64,000 nt of DNA from Begonia masoniana (Eukaryota > Streptophyta > Magnoliopsida > Cucurbitales > Begoniaceae), in NCBI GenBank assembly GCA_022432975.1, contig CM039510.1, forward strand, positions 34,218,454 through 34,282,453, given 5' to 3'. This document shows positions 1 through 11,067 of this stretch, in pieces. Under the pieces are notes generated by a model. That model worked only from the letters and a program-made list of their open reading frames with translations, searched no databases and was not told where the DNA came from. The position numbers and the translations under genes were made by a program. The first letter of the stretch is position 1, and each line of letters begins with the position of its first letter.

Positions 1-427
1 AAGTACCAATAACCATGCTTGTATAGACCTAGGGTGGGTGGAGGCCTCGGTTAGAAATGGGCTTCAAAATGGACCAAAACCTTGTCTTAGTGCAACAACA
101 CACTCTTCATTTCAACCATCTCCAAACCACCATCTAACCTAGCATACATCTAAACCTAATGCCTAGGGATGTATGAACTATAAAACATTACAAAAATGCC
201 AATGTTTGCCAAAAGGTTTGCGAAAATTAAAACAATAAACAGAAAATTACAAATTATTCCCGAGGGAGACAAATTCCTTCTTCAAGTGCCTCCGTCTTTG
301 GTTCCCAAGTTAGCAAGTGCACGGGTTGATCCAGGTCCCTTGTGCTCGGCTCCCAATCCAAATCCTTGAAGAGGTCTTTAAGTTCTGCTAAAGAATTTGT
401 CTTGTTAGTAAATAGATTCGATAATGC
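1..427. other. Unassigned repeat-like sequence
   Basis: No convincing reading frame, terminal repeat or promoter is visible here. The stretch lies directly upstream of the MULE-1 transposase relic and does not resemble the left terminus of MULE-2, so MULE-1 is either truncated or interrupted at this side. It is probably part of another element that begins outside the window. Confidence 0.4.
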
Positions 428-1998
428 TTGGGCCTTGGTTTGCGATCAAGTGACGGCCCTCTAGGGCACATCAGAAATAGTAGAATATGCTTTGGTTATG
501 AGATCAAATTCATTAAAAGTGAATCTCGGCGACTGACGACAATATGTGAAGACAGATGTGATTGGCGACTGCATGGTTCAAAAATAAAAAATGAACTTAC
601 GTTTCAAATAAAGAATTTCAACGATTCGCACAACTGTTTAAGAAATATTGAGAATTGACATGCTACTGCAAAATAGGTGACAAATTATTATTTGGATAAG
701 TTCAAAAGTTAACCTACGTGAGAAATTTCTTCCATTATCGAGACAATAAGAAATGATTTGAAATGTTAACATTACACCAAGTCTTGCCAGAAGAGCAAGA
801 AGCGAAACTCGAAAATTTAATGAAGAGAAGGACAATGAACAATACAAACTATTGTGGTCGTACGTAGAAAAAATACGTAGATCAAATCCGGGTAGCACAT
901 TGGGCCTACAGACTTACTTGGTGGGCTCTGCCAATAATGAGTTATCTGTATTCGAAAGAATGTATATGTGTATGGCTGCTTGCAAGACATGTTTGTTGCA
1001 GTGTGGTAGACCTATTATCTGTTTGGATGGTTGTCATCTAAAAAGCTCGTGTCCTGGCCAATTACTGATAGTCATCAACATTGATGGAAACGATGAAATA
1101 TATCTCGTTGTTGTTGTCAATGTGGAATCAGAGTGTATGGACTCATGGACGTGATTTTTAAAGTTATTGAAGGAAGATCTAAATACTGAATCGGGATACA
1201 GATGGACATTTGTTTCAGATCAACAAAGATATAATGCATTTTCGATTGTTTTTTCAAATATTGGGACGTTGTGGTAATTATATTATTTTATGTTGATTCA
1301 GTTGTTCTTTCAAATATCAGAGGTTGTTGTCTGCTGTGCATCAGGAATTACCGTTAGTCGAACACCACTACTGCCTTCAGCATAAGTCCCTAGACGCCTT
1401 GTGTCCCTAGATAAGAAAAAAACTTATGAAGTTAGAACGTGCAGCTCAAAATTGGAGTGTTATGTTTGCGAGAGCTGCACGATTTAAGGTCAGCAACGAC
1501 AACGAACAATATGTTGTTGACATGAATACATGTGTGTGCAACTGTTACAGGTGGGAGCTTACTGGAATCTCATGTGTCCATTCCATTCTCTGCATTCATT
1601 TCATGAGACTAGTATTAGAAAATTACGTTCATCAATATTATCATTGAGGAACTTATCTGCAGATGTACTCACATTTGATTAATTCGCTTAGTAGCCAACA
1701 CATGTGGCCGCCGGTAAAAAATATGAAGCAAATCCTTCTGCCCATAAAAAAGCGTCATCCTGGTCAGCCGAAAAAGAAAAAAGTGCAAGATGTGTATGAG
1801 CCACCAAGCATGATAATTACTAGGAAGAGCTCAACAATGTCGTGTGATATATGTCGTCGTAATGAGCATAATAGTCGTACTTGTCCTAACAGAAGATCCA
1901 CTTCAAGCGCTGCTTCTGCTTCTGCTTTGCAAGACACATTTATGAGTTTTCACATATTTTACGAAACACAAGTACATTACAACAAATTTCACTTATAG
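428..1998 (+). pseudogene. MULE-1 transposase (mudrA-like), broken
   Basis: This was a Mutator-family DDE transposase, the nuclear enzyme that cuts and pastes the element. Pieces appear in the usual order. An N-terminal DNA-binding module has GYEIKFIKSESRR near 480-520. The MULE core includes MCMAACKTCLLQCGRP and the LDGCHLK motif with the first catalytic Asp near 1030. A SWIM-type zinc finger (C-x-C, then C-x-H in a GISCVHS context) lies at 1510-1600. A C-terminal CCHC knuckle, CDICRRNEHNSRTC, lies near 1840-1880. The pieces are separated by stops and frame changes, and the section between the core and the SWIM domain is largely deleted. It cannot encode an active enzyme. A plant FAR1/FHY3-type domesticated gene is unlikely because of the lesions and the transposon context. 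Confidence 0.85.
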
Positions 1999-2402
1999 AT
2001 ACACTAATTATTTTCTAATATAGTTTTTTTATTTATGTGCAGCAATCTTCTATACATAGCCGAAATAGAAATTTATGACTATTCGGACTGTAATTTATGT
2101 AATTATTATAACGTGTAATTTATCTATTTATTATAATGATATAAAGTTATAAATTTGGGCAGTGTTTTCTTTGTTTTATGACTCCTCCATAGCTAGTTTT
2201 AAACAATTCCTGCATATTCAAATCACAATTGTATAACCCAAAACCAGATCGAGATAAACTAAAGTACAATCATAAACTAACATACAAACATAAACTAAAG
2301 TTACAAACTAAACCTAAAGTTACAAACATAAAAAAAATACATAAAATGAAATACAAAACATAAACTAAAATACGGTAGAACATCGTCGTCATCTCGCTCC
2401 AC

Positions 2403-3595
2403 TCAATCTATGAGTGTTTTCCTTAGTTGTCTGTGGGACTCAACTAACTCTTTGTATGCCATGGTGAGCTCCTCAACTCTGCCTATGAGGAACTCAAGTC
2501 TCTGCTTCATCATGTCCCACCTACTAGCTGTTTGGGGGGACAACAACCGCGCGATGACCTCCTCTATAGGAACATCTGCAGAGGTGGAGGCCCCTTGATC
2601 TCTTTTGAACACTCAAGTCCCGTCGACTTCAACTAGGGCCATCTAAATCAAATGGAGTCTATCAAATATATCGTCAGATCTCTGTGCTCTCATATGCTCT
2701 CCAATCAGTAGTTGAATCCGAGCTCGCTCGACGATCTTCTGAATCAACGTGTCGTACGACATATTTTTGTTGCATGTCTGGCCGATCTCATGCATGTGAC
2801 CTAAATCACGAAGCTAGGGTCGAACATCTTCCCGTTGTACAGCTTCTCCATCACATAAAAATCAATGCAGCTCACGAGATCTCTATATCCATCTCGAGGT
2901 AGAATGGTGTGGGTTATGAGATGGTGAATAACACGAGCTCTGACGTTCAAATCCATGGATCTTGGTTTCACGGACCCTGCCATGTTAGGATTGTGATGAA
3001 TTTCCCTAAGGAACTCTAGTCCCTCGGTCGATCTGAAAAATTACAATCTCGGGAAGCATGGTAGTATCTCTCCACCTCAATCCCTTCTCTGGCAAAATTG
3101 AGCAATTCATTAACCGTCTCTAGAGGTATAACAATATCTGTACTAAAGATGTACATCTTCAAACATCATGTCCTCCTGGTAGAGGTCAAGTTTGCATAAA
3201 ACAAACGAACAATTCTATCGCATATATCTCCTCTCAATCCGTACACCCCGTGTAGGGCGATTCTATCGAATATCTTCTTGATCTCCAATAACTCCCAACC
3301 TCTAAAGTTGACGTTCTTGGAATGCATAACCAAGCGAATTGACATATCTCGTTCAAACTACTCTTGACACATCTAATTTTGAAATTCAATAGAAAAATGC
3401 ATAGTTGTCGGTCGTCGAGCTCTAGCCGGAGCACCTTGTGACAACGGTGTCTGGTTTGTCGGGTAGACCCTTTTGAGATGGTCCTCCTTGTGACAACTAT
3501 GAGCAATTTGGCGGAGCACGTTTGGTTGGGCCACTTTGTAACGGACATCCTTGTGACGGAACAACATTTCGTTTAATCATCAATTTGGGAGCCAT
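2403..3595 (-). pseudogene. MULE-1 second gene, FYAN-domain protein, broken
   Basis: Read from an ATG at 3595 leftward. The recognisable order is: an N-terminal low-complexity part; a block ending in IVRLFYANL near 3200; a block with VNELLNFAREGIEVERYYHASRDC near 3060-3120; VKPRSMDLNVRARV and LPRDGYRDLVSCIDFYVMEKL at 2810-2970; and a C-terminal coiled-coil-like segment after KRDQGASTSADVP that ends at the stop at 2403. The same order occurs in MULE-2 and, more distantly, in the Athila ORF2 of this window. The domain resembles what databases call a putative plant transposon protein domain (the name is from memory, not searched). Several stops and frameshifts break it. The function is unknown. 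It converges on the transposase as mudrB does on mudrA in maize MuDR, but no similarity to mudrB is claimed. Confidence 0.7.
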
Positions 3596-3779
3596 TTGAG
3601 GAGATTTTGTGATTTAGGTTGAATTGGGAATTTGGACGATTTAGGGCTCAGATTTATGAGATTTTTTTTGATGATATTTGAAGAAAATGATTACGATGGA
3701 GAAATCAACATGATGGGGGCGTGAAATAGGGAGATTTTGGGTTGAAATAGCGAGGGGGCCGAGAGAAAATTAGTTTTCC

Positions 3780-4270
3780 AAAAATGGGAGGTCAAACGGG
3801 GTTCGATTTTTTATATACTGTTGGGGATCAACCCTCATTACGGGGGAACGACCATGTTCTCAAAATTAGGGCAAAGAACGGGGGGTTACCGCCCCGGATC
3901 GAGAACCCATTCTCAAAAATAGGACACAGAATAAGGTCTCTGCCCTGGAACGAGCCCTCGTTCTTAAACATAACGTTTGAGAACGAAGCCTCGATCTGGG
4001 GCAAAGACCCTTCATTCCCGACCACCCTCTAAAATTAGGAGGCAAGAAACGGGGGCTGTTCTGGGGTAAGGACTCCCCGTTCTCGAGCACCCCTAAATTT
4101 GGGGTGCGGGGACCGCTGTTCTTGAATCACATGTGGTGCACGTTGAACAAGGATTCTCCACCCCCACATTGACCCCCGACCCAATCTGTCCAGTGCTACG
4201 TAAGCACTGGACAGAACGGTGGGTGATTGGCCCCTAGTTCTTTGCGTAAATTCAAAGCGTGGGGTGATCG
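3780..4270. repeat. MULE-1 right terminal region with inverted modules
   Basis: Short inverted modules recur here, built on GAGAACG/CGTTCTC and on GGGGC/GCCCC motifs, for example around 3950-4010 where a GGCTCGTTCT-type arm faces an AGAACGAAGCC-type arm. On the minus strand a TATA box (TATATAAAAAATC, about 3808-3822) is followed by a pyrimidine-rich leader that runs toward the second gene. This matches the plan of the MULE-2 termini although the sequence differs, so it is read as the right TIR and promoter of MULE-1. The outer boundary is uncertain. Confidence 0.5.
4186..4214. repeat. Near-perfect 29-bp palindrome
   Basis: The 12-bp arms CTGTCCAGTGCT and AGCACTGGACAG are perfect inverse complements around a 5-base centre (acgta). 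It lies at the outer edge of the MULE-1 terminal region and could form a hairpin or mark a transposon end. Its role is unknown. Confidence 0.8.
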
Positions 4271-4941
4271 ACCTCCCGTCAAGGTTTGATTTGTTAAATT
4301 TTTTATAGTTTAAGATTTTAGTTGTTAGAGTTTTTAGTTTAGCGAGTGTTTCAAATTAACTCTATATTTTCATATTCAAATTAGTAATTACTCAAATCTA
4401 TTATTACTCTTGGAGAGTGGAAAGGATGTGAAGAGCGGTGAGAAGAAGTGGTGTCTTTGTTGAAAAGAAACAAACAGAGATGTAGGGAGAGAGAAAGAGC
4501 AAGTCGTAAATGGAAACAAAGAGAGCAGAAAATAGGGAAAAAAAATAAAAGAGAGGCGCAAATAGAGAGAGGTGAAAAATGAAGAGAGATGTACTTTGAA
4601 ATAAAGAAAGCAAGAAAAGAAACACCAATGGAGAGGGTGCAAATAGTCAATTACTATTTTGACCCTAACTTTTGTGGTTTTGCTCGGTGTGCTTTTGATT
4701 TAGTTTCGATTTTAGATTTTTTCAATTTAGACTCGATTTTAATCAATTTATTTTTTTTTATGTTATTTGTAAAATTAAAATTAAAAAAATATAAAAAATA
4801 TGATGAATTTGTTTTGATTTAGTTTTGATCGGAGTATAAGTTTGGTCTAATTTTATAGTATGATCTAATTTGTTCTCGGCTCAAAATTTAAGATTCAATT
4901 TATCAAATTAAACAAATATCAAAATTTGAAATTTATTTTAT
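4271..4941. other. Spacer between MULE-1 and MULE-2
   Basis: The sequence is AT-rich with a purine-rich block at about 4420-4630. Long open frames on the minus strand there come from the biased composition (strings of Phe, Leu and Ser) and are not supported as genes. Nothing else is seen. Confidence 0.5.
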
Positions 4942-4949
4942 TAAAATTA

Positions 4950-5735
4950 GGGTTTTTTTTTAAAAAAAAACCCTAAAGTAAGGGTTAGTGGTAAAAAAAA
5001 CCCTTAAAAAAATACTATTTATCGAGTAAAACCTTAAAGTATCGAAAACATGCAATTTCAATCTCGCAGGGGGGGCCGTCCTCCGTTACCGAGTACGGTC
5101 GGATCAGCTGGATCGGCCGTACTGGACTCATTTTGCAATTTTTTGCAAAATATGGAGGTCGGACCAGCCGTCCTCCTATGGGCAAAACCCGTGACTTTTG
5201 TCACAGGTTTTGTCATTTAGTGGGGAGTACGGCCGAACCAAATGGACCGGCCGTACTCGGAGGGTAAAAACCCGTGACAATAGTCACAGACTGCGTCCTC
5301 TAGTGGTGCGAGTATGGCTGGTCTAGTCAGACCGGCCGTACTCGCACCGTAAAAACTAGTGAGTAAAGTCATGGGTTTTGTTTTTTTGTGGGGCGAGTAC
5401 GGCTGGTCCAGTCGGACCGGCTGTACTCGCACCGTAAAAACCCGTGACTAAAGTCACTGGTTTTGTTTTTTAGTGGGGCGAGTACGGCTGGTCCATTTGA
5501 ACCGCCGTACTTGCCCCACTGGAGGACGGAACCCGTGACTGATCGAGTACAGCCGGTCTAGTTGGACCGGCCGTACTCGACTCCCCTATTTAAAGCCGCA
5601 CCTGGCTTTGGAAAAAAACACACACCTCTCTCCCCACCTCTCTCAATTCTCTCGAAGCTCTCTCTCTCTCACTCATTTCCTATTTTGACGATAATCTTCT
5701 GTATTCATCTACCGGGTAAGAAGGTTTTTTTTTTA
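4950..5735 (+). repeat. MULE-2 left terminal inverted repeat
   Basis: The outer 280 bp match 13061-13384 in inverse complement almost base for base. Further inward lie about six imperfect palindromes of 34-40 bp built as GAGTACGGCCGGTCC then GGACCGGCCGTACTC (around 5090, 5222, 5310, 5397, 5477 and 5545). They are separated by spacers containing an ACCCGTGAC/GTCACGGGT inverted motif. The TIR ends in a promoter and leader. MULE transposases bind TIRs, so the repeated hairpins could be binding sites; that is inference. Confidence 0.85.
5583..5720 (+). promoter_or_regulatory. TIR promoter for the transposase gene
   Basis: A TATA box, CCTATTTAAAGCC, sits at about 5585-5596. It is followed by a CT-rich leader (CTCTCTCTCTC, 5655-5675) and a good splice donor after ATTCATCTACCG, giving GGTAAGAAGG at about 5713. 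The right TIR has the same order of parts in inverse orientation. This supports a spliced 5' untranslated exon for the transposase. Confidence 0.65.
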
Positions 5736-6261
5736 ATTATTTTAATTTGTATTTGTGTTTATTTATTTAAATATTTCTAATACTATTTTCTCGATTACCG
5801 ACGACTATTTTCCTACCCGGCGATATTTCTATGTGTTCACCTGCTTCATTTTTTTGATTTTATCATTTACCATATTTTTATATATTATACTGTAAATAAT
5901 TGGATTGCATCTGTTTTTTTTTTTTTAATGAAGGTTTTATTAGAGACGGAGATGATTCCGAGTTAAGTAGATCGATTGATTTAGATGAGTGATCAACTGG
6001 TGATGTCAAAATGGATTGGGATTTGGACAACACGCCTGCATATGGTGATGTATGAGCATTCGATAACCCACTGGCAAAGGAAGAAATATTCATCTGTTCG
6101 ACCTCCAAAACGCTGGACGATGAGCTTCAGACACCGGTCGGCTCAGATGACGACGAGGTGGAAAGCATACCGATCAGAGAACAAATCTCACTGGGATTTC
6201 ATAAGGGTAGAACATATGGTTCTTTACAGGAACTGAAACACGAGATAGACAAATATTCTAT

Positions 6262-8988
6262 TGTAGCGACCCAAACACTGTAACCTTATTTTACCGTATT
6301 ATTATTATTATTTCTAAAAATAACGTAAAATTTTAAACTTAATTGTTTCCCTCGCCCATTCTCACTTAAGTCTTTTCATTTTGTTCCTTTGACCAATCGT
6401 TTTCTTTTGTTTCGTTCGTTAGAGAACGGACTCGGGCATTTTATCCGTATCTATCGACATTTTGGCTTTAACTTAGAACGTACCCAAAATGACTCGTTCG
6501 GCGGAAAACTACCGTGCGTGGAAGACTCGTTACAAGATAAAATTAACCAAAATCCCAAGTTTAACACTATAAAAAGCACTCTGGTCGACCCCCAGAGCTT
6601 TCGGTCGACACTTCATAATAGTGGTCGACCCCTAAAATGGTTCTGGTTTTTGTTTGTACTGAAACCGGTCGACACCTTGCAATAGCGGTCGACCCCTAGT
6701 CTAAGTGTTTGCTCTCGGGTTGCATTCCTTTGTAAGTTCGGTCGACCCCTGGCAATAGCGGTCGACCACTAGTCTAAGTGTTTGCTCTCGGATTGCATTC
6801 CTTTGTAAGTTCGGTCGACCCCTGGCAATAGCGGTCGACCCCTAGTCTAAGTGTTTGCTCTCGGATTGCATTCCTTTATAAGTTCGGTCGACCCCTGGCA
6901 ATAGTGGTCGACCCCTTGCCTGGCAAGGTGTCTACCCCTACAGGCACAAGTCAACCCCCGCAAAGGCAATTTTTACATTTTGTACATAATCAACACCTCC
7001 AATCACTTCCAAACTTAACCAACTCTACCTATTCAATATCAATTCCACCCCCATCCATAAACCAAACATTCAACCCCATCAAATCCCGACACGAAACTTC
7101 ACTTTCAACTCAAAACCATAAACCTACTTTCAGAACGTCAAAACTCATCCAAAATCCATTCTATTTTATCAAAATATCCACAATCATCAATATTCATCAA
7201 AACCACGGTTTATAACCTATCCAGATACCAAGCACCCTAATAGGAATTTCTATACATTTCATCATATATTATCACTCATGTGCCCATTTCAACCAAAAAT
7301 AACTCAAAATACACAACCTATAGCTCCCCACGGGTCGTGTACGCATCGACTACGCCAGCCGCTGCCCGAGCATCCTTCTTCAAACTGCAGACTCATCAGG
7401 TGGAGGGATCTCGTCCTCACCTACGTCAAGATCACCTACACCATACAGACACACTATGAGATAAAAATCTCAGTAAGCTCTACGTAAATGCAATGTGTGC
7501 TATGCATATGAGTTCATATTTCATGCGTCATTTTCATTATCTTTACTCTGGTTGTCACCGAGATCTCAACCCCCTAACCGGAGAGGGCACATCCAGCGGT
7601 CGGACTACCCTTCCCAGCTAGAGGAGGGGGGTACACGCTTACAACACATACAGCCGTGCCTGAGCCCCATCTCGCATGACCTATAACTATATAAGTACAT
7701 ATTAGATGCGGTATTGTGACAGACCCTTTCGTGCTTACACAATAGATCAATAGCCCCTCTCTAGGCCGCATCGCCATTTTCTTTAAAACATTGTGCAGAA
7801 ATTCATTTTCTATGCATAATTTAAAACTGTGATGCATGAACAGTTACGTACTTAAAGTAAACAAACAACATACATACCATTAAGACTATAAAGGAAATAA
7901 CCTACAAAACGTTTAAACCTAACTACCCAACCAAAGCAATATAAACAAGCACATCACCAAAACTCCTCGAGACGACCTCGACGTACGGTGTAGGCCAATC
8001 GGCCAGAGAAAATCACGAGAACTTACCTCGCGTCCGTTGCACTTCTAGCTCCGTCCACGAGCGTTGTTTACCTAAGGCAAATTCATAGTAATCGCCGTTA
8101 AAACGCGTTTGAGTCATTAAGCGTCCAAACTAACGAAGCCCTTAACTAAAGAAAGTTTCCTAAAAGTCTAGTTTAACTCATTGAGGCATTTTATCGAGCA
8201 ATTTGCGCTCACAAACTCTAAGCCTCCATTAATGGAGTTTCCCAAGCTTTCTAAAACCGGTTTTTCAACTAAAACACCGAATACATCCATTCATTCGCCA
8301 AATAACGCTCGATAATCATAAATGCAACGATAACTCACCAATACTAGCAAAACCCAACTACTTTTACTAAAATCCTAAAAAACTCAAACCGCTGACCAAC
8401 CTAGAAATCGAGAACCATGGCTCTAAAACTATAGATTGGTACCTAGGATGTTGTTTGGAGAACGAAACGTGAAGGAACGTGTTGATCGGAGGGCCGGTCA
8501 CCGGCGTTGAAGAGGAACGATGAAAGAGGAAGAAAACCGCCGTTGGAGGAGAAGGAAAAGATTTCTTGGAGTGTTGGAGAAGAAATGAAGTTTTTGCCTA
8601 TTTAATGTATTTGACATGCGATTTACCATATCGCCCCTTTAGCTTAATATTCAACTATCTCACTATTTAGTCCTCCTATTCGTTTTCTCCGACTTTTCTT
8701 ATTTCACCAATAATTTCAATTTATTTCTAGAGCTCTAATAAAACTTTCCGTTCGCCAAACAGATTTAATTTACTATTTTTACGAATTAAACCCCTATAGG
8801 GTTAAAAAGGGAAACATGTGCGTTACACTTCGGTTTGAATTTCTCAAATTCTCATAATTCTCCTAAAATCCATATTAATTGTAAGGATTCCATAAAAACT
8901 CACGATTCGCTAATCAGACCTATTTCAATTATTTACAAAAATGCCATTGCACAGGAAAATCCAAAAACCCGTAAAACCGGGTGTTACA
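6262..8988 (-). mobile_element. Solo LTR-1, probable Ty3/Gypsy (Tekay/Del-like)
   Basis: The insert starts TGTAGCGACCC and ends GGGTGTTACA. The 5-bp target tctat is duplicated at 6257-6261 and 8989-8993. TG...CA ends, a 5-bp duplication, 2.7 kb of noncoding DNA and absence of gag-pol fit a solo LTR formed by LTR-LTR recombination. Read on the minus strand it has the same plan as solo LTR-3: TGTAACACCCGG start, promoter-like part, splice donors, then a tandem-repeat region near its 3' end. Assignment to Tekay/Del is from general knowledge of such long LTRs and is tentative. It splits the MULE-2 transposase. Confidence 0.75.
6586..6915. repeat. 73-bp tandem repeats in solo LTR-1
   Basis: Repeat starts (CTAGTCTAAGTG) at 6696, 6769 and 6842 give a period of 73 bp, with partial units on both sides. 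Each unit carries GGTCGACCCCTGGCAATAG followed by another GGTCGACC, so SalI-type palindromes recur every 20-50 bp. Confidence 0.85.
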
Positions 8989-10797
8989 TCTATAGAAAAT
9001 GGTTATGGTATTAAATTCATTAAATGTGAAAGAAGTCAACTGACGGCTGAATGTGGAAATGGATGTGGGTGGCGACTGCATGCTTCGTTGATACAAAATG
9101 AGCGAACGTTTCAAATAAAGAGCTTGATTGAGTCTCACTGTTGTTCGAGGCAAGTTGAAAATAGACGCACTTCAAGAAAATGGCTGGCGAACCATTACTT
9201 GGACAGGTTCAAAAGTCACCCTACTTGGGACATCCCATCTATTATGGAGACAGTGATGAATGACTTCACCGTCGACATTTCACCCAGTCTTGCCACAAGA
9301 GCAAGAAGGATATCTCGAACCCTTAATGAAGGGAAGTGCGACGAATAGTACGGGCAACTGTGGTCGTACGCAGCTGAAATATTCAGATCAAATCAGGGCA
9401 GCATAGTGAAAATTGATGGAAACCCAGTGGGCCGTAATTAATTGGGATTCCAAAGATTCTATATGTGCATGGCTGCTTGCAAGACTGGGTTGCTGGAGTG
9501 CGGGAGACCCGTTATCTGCTTGGATGGCTGTCATCTAAAGGGGTCATGTGCTGGCCAACTACTCACATCCGTGCAGCATCGATGGAAACGATGGAATCTA
9601 CCCCGTTGCTGTTGCCAACGTCGAGTCTAATTGTGCAGACTCGTGGACATGGTTTTTGCATATATTAAAGCAAGACCTCAACACTCAGCATGGCCACGGT
9701 TGGACACTTATTTCAGATCGACAAAAGGTATGATGCATTTCTATATGTTATTCCAAAATTTTGTGGCTTTGGGGGTTTAATATTGTTTTATTAACGTCAT
9801 TGTTCGTGCAAATATCAAGGGTTACATAGAGCTATTCGAGATCAATTCCCATATGCTGAACACCGCTTCTGCCTCCGGCATATGTATGTGAATTTCAAAA
9901 ATCATTTTCGGGGCAAAACATACAGAGATGCAATGTGGAATGCGGCCAGAGCACCCATTGAGGCCCATTTCGAGCATGAAATGTGGAAACTACACCGGCT
10001 TTGTCTGGAAGCCCACGAATGGCTTCGAGCAGAGGAGTCAAAATATTGGGCTAGTTATGCCTTTTCTCCGAATCCCAAGTGTGATCTGGGATTGAATAAT
10101 TTGTGCGAGTCATTCAATGCGCTTATTTTGCCAGTCAGGGACAAACTGATCCTGACCATGTTCGAGATGATCCGAACGCGCTTGATGACTCGCATCGTGA
10201 AGAAATATGAGAAGCTGGTCGATTCAAACGACATCATGTGTCCCAAGATAAGGACAAAGCTTGAGAAGCTAAATAGTGCATCTGGAAATTGGCGTGCAAC
10301 GTTTGCGGGAGCTACACGATTTCAAGTCAGCAATGGATATGAACAATTCGAGGTGGACATGACTTTGGGTGTGTGCAACTACACTAGGTGGGAGCGTACA
10401 GGAATCCTGTGTGTCCATTCCATTCCTTGCATGTACTAGATGAGAGTCGCACTGGAAAACTACGTGCATGCATGCTATTACACGGGAAGATACCTGCAGA
10501 TGTACTCACACTATATTCGTCCCATCAGTGGCCAAATAATGTGGCCGATCGTACGAGATATGAACGAAATCCTCCCGCCAAAAAGACAGCGTCAACCTGG
10601 TAGGCCGAAGAAGACAAGGGTGCGAGATGCCGAAGAGCCGTCAAGCTCGAGAATCAGTAAGAGGAACTCAACCGGGCGTTGTGGTATATGTCGGCAGCAT
10701 GGGCACAATACTCGCACTTGTCCTAACCGGGGATCAACTTCAGGCGCTGCTTCGCATGACACATTCATGGGCTTTAACACATTTGACAGGACATAGG

Positions 10798-11067
10798 AAT
10801 CTTCGACACGTGGCCGTGGCAGGAATTTGTAAATTTTTTTAATATACCATGTATTAATTTTTTTTATTCATTCTTTAATTATTCATTTATTCTATAAGTA
10901 TTAATTCTTTTAAATAAGGGTTTCTTTTTAATTTACTCAAGTATTTAAATTATTTATTTCTAAAATGTTATTGAATTTGTATATTTACGAAATTGTAAAA
11001 CATATATAATTTAATGCATTTAATTATAATTAAAGTACATCAAATTTACAGACAACAACTAAGCAGA
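10798..11067. other. Spacer between the convergent MULE-2 genes
   Basis: AT-rich sequence between the last transposase codon and the stop of the second gene. It would hold both polyadenylation regions. No specific terminator motif is claimed. Confidence 0.5.

Larger units (their letters stand above)
428..4270 (+). mobile_element. MULE-1, degraded two-gene Mutator-like element
   Basis: The segment holds a mudrA-like transposase relic on the plus strand and a convergent second gene on the minus strand, the same layout as MULE-2. Only the right terminal region (about 3780-4270) is recognisable, with inverted modules and a minus-strand TATA box. No matching left terminus is seen, so the exact ends and target duplication cannot be set. 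Membership in the same family as MULE-2 rests on both genes matching in order, orientation and protein motifs. Confidence 0.65.
5934..10797 (+). pseudogene. MULE-2 transposase (mudrA-like), interrupted
   Basis: A nuclear DDE transposase. The acidic N-terminus (MDWDLDNTPAYGDV, then GSDDDEVE near 6145) is followed by ELKHEIDKYS, where a solo LTR is inserted at 6262. The protein resumes at 8994 with GYGIKFIKCERSQL (DNA-binding module). The core follows with CLDGCHLKG near 9525 and SIDGNDGIYPVAVA near 9580. An intron of about 92 bp lies at 9728-9819 (donor AAAG/GTATG, acceptor ATATCAAG). Then come EHRFCLRHMYVNFKNHF and a SWIM finger near 10360-10420, and a C-terminal CCHC knuckle, CGICRQHGHNTRTC, near 10680. 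Lesions seen: TGA codons near 5990 and 6050, stops at 9346 and 9438, a frameshift near 9550 and a TAG at 10437. It is better preserved than MULE-1. Confidence 0.88.

Noticed and set aside
4381..4650. Minus-strand ORFs rich in Phe, Leu and Ser
   Set aside because: Three frames are open at once because the DNA is strongly purine-biased; no motif or promoter supports a gene.
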